DNA of 8,971 bases from Clostridiales bacterium. Lineage in GTDB: Bacteria > Bacillota > Clostridia > Christensenellales > Aristaeellaceae. Positions 5,505-8,971 of this stretch are shown here, piece after piece. A program made the position numbers and the translations under genes. The stretch covers positions 1 to 8,971 of the forward strand of contig SFHU01000114.1 in assembly GCA_004555535.1 (NCBI GenBank), in the 5' to 3' direction. The notes below the pieces were generated by a model. The model had not been told where the DNA came from, made no database searches, and saw only the letters and a list, made by a program, of their open reading frames with translations. Within the stretch, counting starts at the first letter, position 1. Each line of letters starts with the position of its first letter.

Positions 5505-6272
5505 ATGAAGAAAATTCTTGCGCTTGTGCTCGCCGTGATGCTCGTGATGACCTGCTCTCTGGCGCTGGCCGACCGTCTGGACGATATCCTCGCCGCCGGC
5601 AAGCTCGTCGTCGCGACCAGCCCGGACTGGCCGCCGTATGAATACATCGACGACAATGGGGACATCGTCGGCACCGATATTCTGATGGTGCAGTGGATGG
5701 CCGAGCAGCTGGGCGTCGAGCTTGAGATTCAGCCGATGGCGTTTGACGCCTGCCTCGCGGCGGTCGGCCAGAAGGACGTCGACCTCGTCGTCGCGGGCCT
5801 GACCTACGACGAGGAGCGCACCAACCGCATGGACCTCACCGGCATCTACTGGAACGAGGGCGACCAAGGCCTGCTCGTCAAGAAGGGCGAGGGCGCGACC
5901 TACAATTCTCCCGAGGCGTTTGCTGGCAAGGTCGTCGCCGCGCAGAACGGCACCAACCAGCAGATCATGGTCGAGGAGCAGCTTCCCGACGCGACCCTCG
6001 AGCTGGTCACCAAGATCCCGGACGGCGTCAACATGGTGAAGACCGGCCGCGTCGACGCGCTGGCCGTACCGAAGACCGTGTATGACAGCGTGCTGGCCGA
6101 GAATGACGATCTCGAGGTCGCCGAGTTTGCCTTCGACTTTGAGGGCGGCAACTACATCGCCAGTGTCAAGGGCGAGGACACCCTGACCGCGAAGATCCAG
6201 GAGCTGATCGACCAGATCAACGCCGAGGGCCTCTATCAGCAGTGGGTGGACGAGATCCAGATGGCGAAGTAA
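5505..6272 (+). CDS. Amino-acid ABC transporter substrate-binding protein (SBP family 3)
   Basis: A 255-residue secreted binding protein. Residues 1-22 form a signal peptide (MKKILA start, hydrophobic core, LALA before Asp23). The family 3 fold follows: KLVVATSPDWPPYEY (33-47), GTDILMVQWMAEQLG (56-70), KDVDLVVAGLTYDEER (90-105) with Arg105 at the usual ligand-carboxylate position, GKVVAAQNGTNQQ (141-153) and GLYQQWVDEI (242-251). It has no canonical lipobox: Cys17 sits in VMTC, followed by SLALA. A type I cut at LALA looks more likely, which is unusual if the host has a single membrane. The aspartate that normally binds the ligand amino group after GRVDA (Asp161 in HisJ) appears to be replaced by Pro189. 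Its divergent position beside a permease and ATPase of the same transporter type makes it their likely partner. Ligand is unknown; an amino acid used by the adjacent aminotransferase is the natural guess. Confidence 0.94.
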   Translation: MKKILALVLAVMLVMTCSLALADRLDDILAAGKLVVATSPDWPPYEYIDDNGDIVGTDILMVQWMAEQLGVELEIQPMAFDACLAAVGQKDVDLVVAGLTYDEERTNRMDLTGIYWNEGDQGLLVKKGEGATYNSPEAFAGKVVAAQNGTNQQIMVEEQLPDATLELVTKIPDGVNMVKTGRVDALAVPKTVYDSVLAENDDLEVAEFAFDFEGGNYIASVKGEDTLTAKIQELIDQINAEGLYQQWVDEIQMAK

Positions 6273-6291
6273 TCCATCCAGAGTGCAATCA

Positions 6292-6326
6292 AAAAGGACG
6301 TTTCCGAAGCGAGGAAGCGTCCTTTT
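6292..6326. terminator. Bidirectional terminator between convergent genes
   Basis: AAAAGGACGTTTCC (6292-6305) pairs with GGAAGCGTCCTTTT (6313-6326) in a 14-bp stem with one G-U wobble and a 7-base loop. The plus strand continues as TTTTCTT, ending the binding-protein transcript 19 bases after its stop. The minus strand has TTTTT (6295-6291), ending the MerR transcript 19 bases after its stop. It therefore serves both genes. Confidence 0.9.
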
Positions 6327-6345
6327 CTTGTGGTTTGGGAAAGGG

Positions 6346-7242
6346 TTATTTGTCCTGTTTCCTGACGACCAGATTCCAGTTCGCGTCGTAATGCAGCCCG
6401 AGATCCCGGCAGAGGCGCTCATTGAGCTGTTGAAGCGCGTCGTGATAGGCGCGATAGGCAGGCGACAGGCGCTTTATGGCGGGGATGAACACGTCGTTGT
6501 AGCCGCAGGTTTGCAGGGCGCGCAGCATCTGACGCTTTGCGAGCTCAACAGGGGAATAGCGGATCAGCGGGTTTTCCCGCAGGCGGACGGTGCGCAGCGT
6601 TTGCGCCTTGAGGCGCGCATAGGCGGCCTCGTCGGGATGGAGCATTGCCTGAAGCTGCGCATCCATCTGAGCGGCAGAGATATTCGCAGCTGCACCCGAG
6701 AGGCCGGACAGGCGCATGGAGAGACGAAAGAGCAGCGGCAGGCGCAGCCCTGGATCATCCCAGAAGGCGAGAATGGTCTGATAGGCCTGCTTCTGCTCAT
6801 CAGTCGTGATGCGCAGCTGCAGATAGGGCGCGAAATGCGCGGCGAGGTAGCGCCCGAAAACCCCGGGAAGCTGGGCGCGCATGGCCTGCGCGATCGTCTC
6901 AAAATCGAGCGCCTCGTCGAGCAAGGGTGCGTCGCGCCGGCGAATGAAGGCCTCCAGCGCGTCGATCTCCTCCTGTCGGGCCTGCTGCTCCTGGCGCTTG
7001 CGCGAAAGGACGGCGTCCAGCACGTCTTGTCCGCCTCCTTTGAGCAGGCGGCGGATGTCATCGATGGAGATGCCGAGCTTGCGGTAGGCCTGAATCTCGT
7101 GGAGGATGCGGATATCCTCGTCGGAGTAGTCGCGATAGCCGTTCTCCTCCCGGTCGACGACGGGGAGCAGACCCTGCTCCTCATAATACTTGATCGCGCG
7201 GCGCGTACATCCGACGGCCTGCGCGGCTTCGCTGATGCGCAT
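6346..7242 (-). CDS. MerR-family transcriptional regulator with a long uncharacterised C-terminal domain
   Basis: A 298-residue DNA-binding protein. Residues 3-26 form the winged-helix start (ISEAAQAVGCTRRAIKYYEEQGLL), followed by the wing RxxxxYRDYSDEDI (31-44) and the LGISIDDIRRLL helices (56-67). A charged Gln/Arg/Glu-rich stretch at about 72-103 is the expected antiparallel coiled-coil dimer helix. Residues 104-298 form an effector domain that I do not recognise. It has no CxC or Cys-His cluster of metal sensors and no obvious GyrI-like or TipAS signature, so the ligand is probably organic. ATG 7242 has AAAGGAGG seven bases upstream. Its promoter shows the MerR-type 19-bp spacer with an internal palindrome, so autoregulation is strongly implied. 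It is convergent with the binding-protein gene and has no other obvious target in the window. Confidence 0.93.
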   Translation of the reverse strand: MRISEAAQAVGCTRRAIKYYEEQGLLPVVDREENGYRDYSDEDIRILHEIQAYRKLGISIDDIRRLLKGGGQDVLDAVLSRKRQEQQARQEEIDALEAFIRRRDAPLLDEALDFETIAQAMRAQLPGVFGRYLAAHFAPYLQLRITTDEQKQAYQTILAFWDDPGLRLPLLFRLSMRLSGLSGAAANISAAQMDAQLQAMLHPDEAAYARLKAQTLRTVRLRENPLIRYSPVELAKRQMLRALQTCGYNDVFIPAIKRLSPAYRAYHDALQQLNERLCRDLGLHYDANWNLVVRKQDK

Positions 7243-7249
7243 GATGCGG

Positions 7250-7257
7250 CCTCCTTT
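7250..7257 (-). promoter_or_regulatory. Ribosome binding site of the MerR-family gene
   Basis: The minus strand reads AAAGGAGG, seven bases before ATG 7242. It sits directly downstream of the leader hairpin at 7263-7287. Confidence 0.85.
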
Positions 7258-7262
7258 TTGCT

Positions 7263-7287
7263 CAGGAAGAGGAAATCGGTCTTCCTG
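7263..7287 (-). promoter_or_regulatory. Stem-loop at the very 5' end of the merR-type mRNA
   Basis: On the minus strand CAGGAAGA (7287-7280) pairs perfectly with TCTTCCTG (7270-7263) around a 9-base loop. With the -10 element at 7301-7296, transcription should begin near 7289, so the hairpin starts within a few bases of the mRNA 5' end and stops five bases before the ribosome binding site. No T run follows it, so it is not a terminator. Confidence 0.55.
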
Positions 7288-7295
7288 TATGAGCT

Positions 7296-7326
7296 AGTAT
7301 AAACCTGTACGCGGCGTACAGGTCAA
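7296..7326 (-). promoter_or_regulatory. MerR-type promoter with a 19-bp spacer
   Basis: On the minus strand TTGACC (7326-7321) and TATACT (7301-7296) match the sigma-A -35 and -10 elements at 5/6 each. They are 19 bp apart instead of 17. This long spacer is the hallmark of promoters activated by MerR-family proteins, which twist the DNA to realign the two elements. The operator palindrome at 7303-7323 fills the spacer. The promoter drives the MerR-family gene itself. Confidence 0.92.
7303..7323. promoter_or_regulatory. MerR operator: perfect 21-bp palindrome
   Basis: ACCTGTACGC (7303-7312) and GCGTACAGGT (7314-7323) are exact inverted repeats around a single central base. The palindrome lies between the -35 and -10 of the regulator's own promoter, the standard binding position for a MerR dimer. 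The outer ACCT/AGGT ends resemble operators of other MerR-family members. No second copy was seen in the window. Confidence 0.92.
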
Positions 7327-7341
7327 GAGGCGCAAGCCCAA

Positions 7342-7470
7342 TTATTCGTATTTTTTACCGACGGCGTAGAGCGGAGCGAACAGACCGCCAAGCAGCCCGT
7401 AATGCGGCAGGAGAACGCACAAAAGCGGCGCGCATCCCAAAGAAATGCGCACCGCATGGAGAAGCATCAT
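7342..7470 (-). CDS. Small hydrophobic membrane protein, 42 residues
   Basis: ATG 7470 overlaps the stop of the ABC permease gene as ATGA, and the frame runs 42 codons to TAA at 7344. The product starts MMLLHAVRISLG and has one hydrophobic segment at about 9-38 (CAPLLCVLLPHYGLLGGLF) with a charged KKYE end, so a single membrane span or a hairpin is likely. There is no separate ribosome binding site, so it would rely on translational coupling to the permease. A second in-frame ATG follows immediately. I do not recognise the protein. The stop-start overlap and hydrophobic composition favour a real gene, but 42 codons in GC-rich DNA can be chance. It may be an accessory subunit of the upstream transporter. 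Confidence 0.5.
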   Translation of the reverse strand: MMLLHAVRISLGCAPLLCVLLPHYGLLGGLFAPLYAVGKKYE

Positions 7471-8971
7471 GTGTCGGGAACGGGCTTGCCCTCGTGCTTC
7501 CGTTTGTGGCCGGGCAGGGCGCTGCGGATCTTTTGAATCCGTTTGTGCCGGCGTTCCCTTGCCTCAAGGCGCTCGCCGAGATCCCGCGCGCCGACGCCGT
7601 AGACGAGGTAGAGGATGATGCCGGAGACGACCATGATGAACACGGTCGAGGCGCAGCGTCTGCCGGAGGCGTTGACGTTGTAGCCGTCGCGGCCCTCCTC
7701 AGCGCACATGTTCTGGATGACCATGGCGTAGGACTTGCCGTAGCTCGAGTGGAACGTGGCGGACATGTCGTACTCGGTGAACAGCGCGTTGAAGTTGAGC
7801 GCGAAGACGGCCAGCACGCTGGGCATGATGATGGGCAGCTTCACGCGCACAAAGGTCATCAGCTTCTTTGCGCCCAGGTTGCGCGCGGCATCCTCGAGCT
7901 CCTCATCAATGCCGTAGAACGCGGCCTTGATCATGCGCAGCGCGAACGGGATCTTGACGACCGTATAGGCCATGACGATCAGAAAGCGCACGTTTTCGCG
8001 CATGTAGAGGTTGTTGCCCAACACATACCAGACGGATTCGGAGTTGAAGAACGTCCTGTAGGAATAGCAGATCAGGATGGTCGGCAGCAGCCAGGGGAAG
8101 AGCAGGCTGTACTCCAGCACGGTCGCGCTCTTCTTGTTCCTGTGGCTGAAGATGTAGTTGACCGCGACGACGACGATCACGCAGGCCAGCGCCGCCGCGA
8201 TGGCGGACATCACAAAGCTCAGCCGGATGCCGCCGACGGTATCGGCGTTGGAAAAGAGGCCGGAGATCGCGCCCGTGCGCGTCTTGAGCTTGCCGCGGGT
8301 CGTCATGTACTCATAATCCTGCGTGCCGAAGAAGTTGATGAGCGTCCAGTTGTGCACATCCAGCGTCTTGGAGCGGATGGCAGGGTAATTCTGGAACGCG
8401 AAGAGGATGATCATCACGACCGGGGTCATGTAGATCACGAAGAGCACATAGGCGTAGATGTGCGCCAGCGCGTTGGCGACGGGGTTGATGATCTTCTGCT
8501 TGACGAGCTTCGCCTTGGTCTTGCTGACGGAGAGGTAATGCCCCTTGCGCTCATAGGCGCTCAGGACGCTCAGAAGGAGGATGGTGAAGAGCGCCAGGAT
8601 GATCGAAAGGAGCGCGGCGCGCGCCTGCGGGAAGGCTTCATCCGCAGTCGATGAGCCCGCCAATCGGACGATCTCCGGGTTGATCGAGTCATAGCCCAGC
8701 AGGGTTGGCGCGGACATGGCGCACAGGCCCGTGATGAAGGTCATGACGGTCAGGGAAAAGAGCGTTGGCAGCAGCGTCGGCAGGACGACCTTGCGCAGAA
8801 CCGTGAAGGGCTTGGCGCCCATGTTGCGCGCCGCCTCGACGGTGTTGTAGTCGATTCCGCGGATGGCGTTGCGCAGGAAGAGCATGTGGTTGCTCGTGCA
8901 GGCGAAGGTCATGGTGAAGAGGACGGCGTTGAAGCCGGAGAACCAGTTCTTGTTAAGCGACGGCAGGCAAT
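7467..8971 (-). CDS. Two-domain ABC transporter permease, Fe3+ (FbpB) type, 5' end outside window
   Basis: The visible 500 residues are open through the right edge. The segment before the first in-frame ATG (8912) reads as normal permease sequence, so that ATG is not the start. Two permease halves are fused. The first has its coupling loop at EAARNMGAKPF (visible residues 45-55) and ends near 140 in the basic linker ERKGHYLSVSKTKAK. The second has about six membrane segments and its coupling loop at EDAARNLGAKK (359-369), followed by LPIIMPSVLAVFALNF. Double-EAA architecture is typical of FbpB-type iron(III), thiamine (ThiP) and 2-aminoethylphosphonate permeases. The C-terminus is an unusually basic tail (ERRHKRIQKIRS, then GHKRKHEGKP). 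Binding protein and ATPase genes are presumably upstream, outside the window. Iron is the most likely substrate by family, but other anions or cofactors are possible. A 42-codon ORF overlaps its stop. Confidence 0.9.
   Translation of the reverse strand, partial: CLPSLNKNWFSGFNAVLFTMTFACTSNHMLFLRNAIRGIDYNTVEAARNMGAKPFTVLRKVVLPTLLPTLFSLTVMTFITGLCAMSAPTLLGYDSINPEIVRLAGSSTADEAFPQARAALLSIILALFTILLLSVLSAYERKGHYLSVSKTKAKLVKQKIINPVANALAHIYAYVLFVIYMTPVVMIILFAFQNYPAIRSKTLDVHNWTLINFFGTQDYEYMTTRGKLKTRTGAISGLFSNADTVGGIRLSFVMSAIAAALACVIVVVAVNYIFSHRNKKSATVLEYSLLFPWLLPTILICYSYRTFFNSESVWYVLGNNLYMRENVRFLIVMAYTVVKIPFALRMIKAAFYGIDEELEDAARNLGAKKLMTFVRVKLPIIMPSVLAVFALNFNALFTEYDMSATFHSSYGKSYAMVIQNMCAEEGRDGYNVNASGRRCASTVFIMVVSGIILYLVYGVGARDLGERLEARERRHKRIQKIRSALPGHKRKHEGKPVPDT

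Noticed and set aside
5451..6422. A 323-codon minus-strand frame opposite the binding-protein gene
   Set aside because: It has no family signature, runs through the bidirectional terminator and the sense-strand promoter region, and is the complement of a clear family 3 binding protein.
7303..7323. The MerR palindrome as a terminator for the upstream 42-codon ORF
   Set aside because: A hairpin would have only a 1-3 base loop and a poor T tract (TTTATACT). Its exact position between -35 and -10 explains it better as an operator.
7494..8654. A 386-codon plus-strand frame opposite the Fe-type permease
   Set aside because: The product is Asp/His/Arg/Val-rich with no hydrophobic segments or motifs. 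It is a shadow of the permease gene.
1..8971. Mobile elements, CRISPR arrays, tRNA or rRNA genes
   Set aside because: No transposase or integrase motifs, no regularly spaced repeats and no structural RNA signatures were found. Gene order and composition look uniform.

Overview
The window is a GC-rich stretch of bacterial chromosome that looks like the class Clostridia (Firmicutes). The basis is strong AGGAGG ribosome binding sites, a canonical TTGACA-17-TAAAAT promoter, short Lys-rich signal peptides and a secreted tandem-SH3 protein. A GC-rich gut-type lineage such as Christensenellales or Oscillospirales would fit, but that is inference. There are no mobile elements, CRISPR arrays, rRNA or tRNA genes. 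It reads as ordinary, densely packed chromosome: eight complete genes including a 42-codon one, and one gene cut at each edge.

Positions 1-434 (minus) hold the N-terminal part of a secreted SH3-domain protein. Positions 636-5238 (minus) are one tightly packed five-gene operon, transcribed in the order: class I/II aminotransferase, YbdH-like Fe-type (GldA-fold) dehydrogenase, amino-acid ABC permease, amino-acid ABC ATPase, RluA-family pseudouridine synthase. It ends at a hairpin-plus-T7 terminator at 591-618. Junctions are 3 bp, 25 bp, an 8-nt overlap and a 1-nt TGATG overlap. The matching substrate-binding protein gene is divergent (5505-6272, plus), with its own near-consensus promoter and a leader hairpin. 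The 266-bp AT-rich space between the two units carries two sequences resembling arginine-repressor (ARG) boxes.

Read together, the transporter (binding protein, permease, ATPase) would import an amino acid. The aminotransferase would convert it to a 2-oxo acid, and the dehydrogenase could reduce that to a 2-hydroxy acid. E. coli has a related pair (ybdL aminotransferase, ybdH/hcxA dehydrogenase) as neighbours, recalled from general knowledge, which supports a working link between the two enzymes. This is the most interesting functional unit here.

A bidirectional terminator (6292-6326) separates the binding-protein gene from a convergent MerR-family regulator (6346-7242, minus). That regulator has a textbook MerR-type promoter: TTGACC, 19-bp spacer, TATACT, with a perfect 21-bp palindrome between the elements, so it very likely controls itself. 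Upstream lie a 42-codon membrane-peptide ORF (7342-7470), overlapping the preceding gene by ATGA, and a two-domain Fe3+-type ABC permease (7467-8971) that runs off the right edge.
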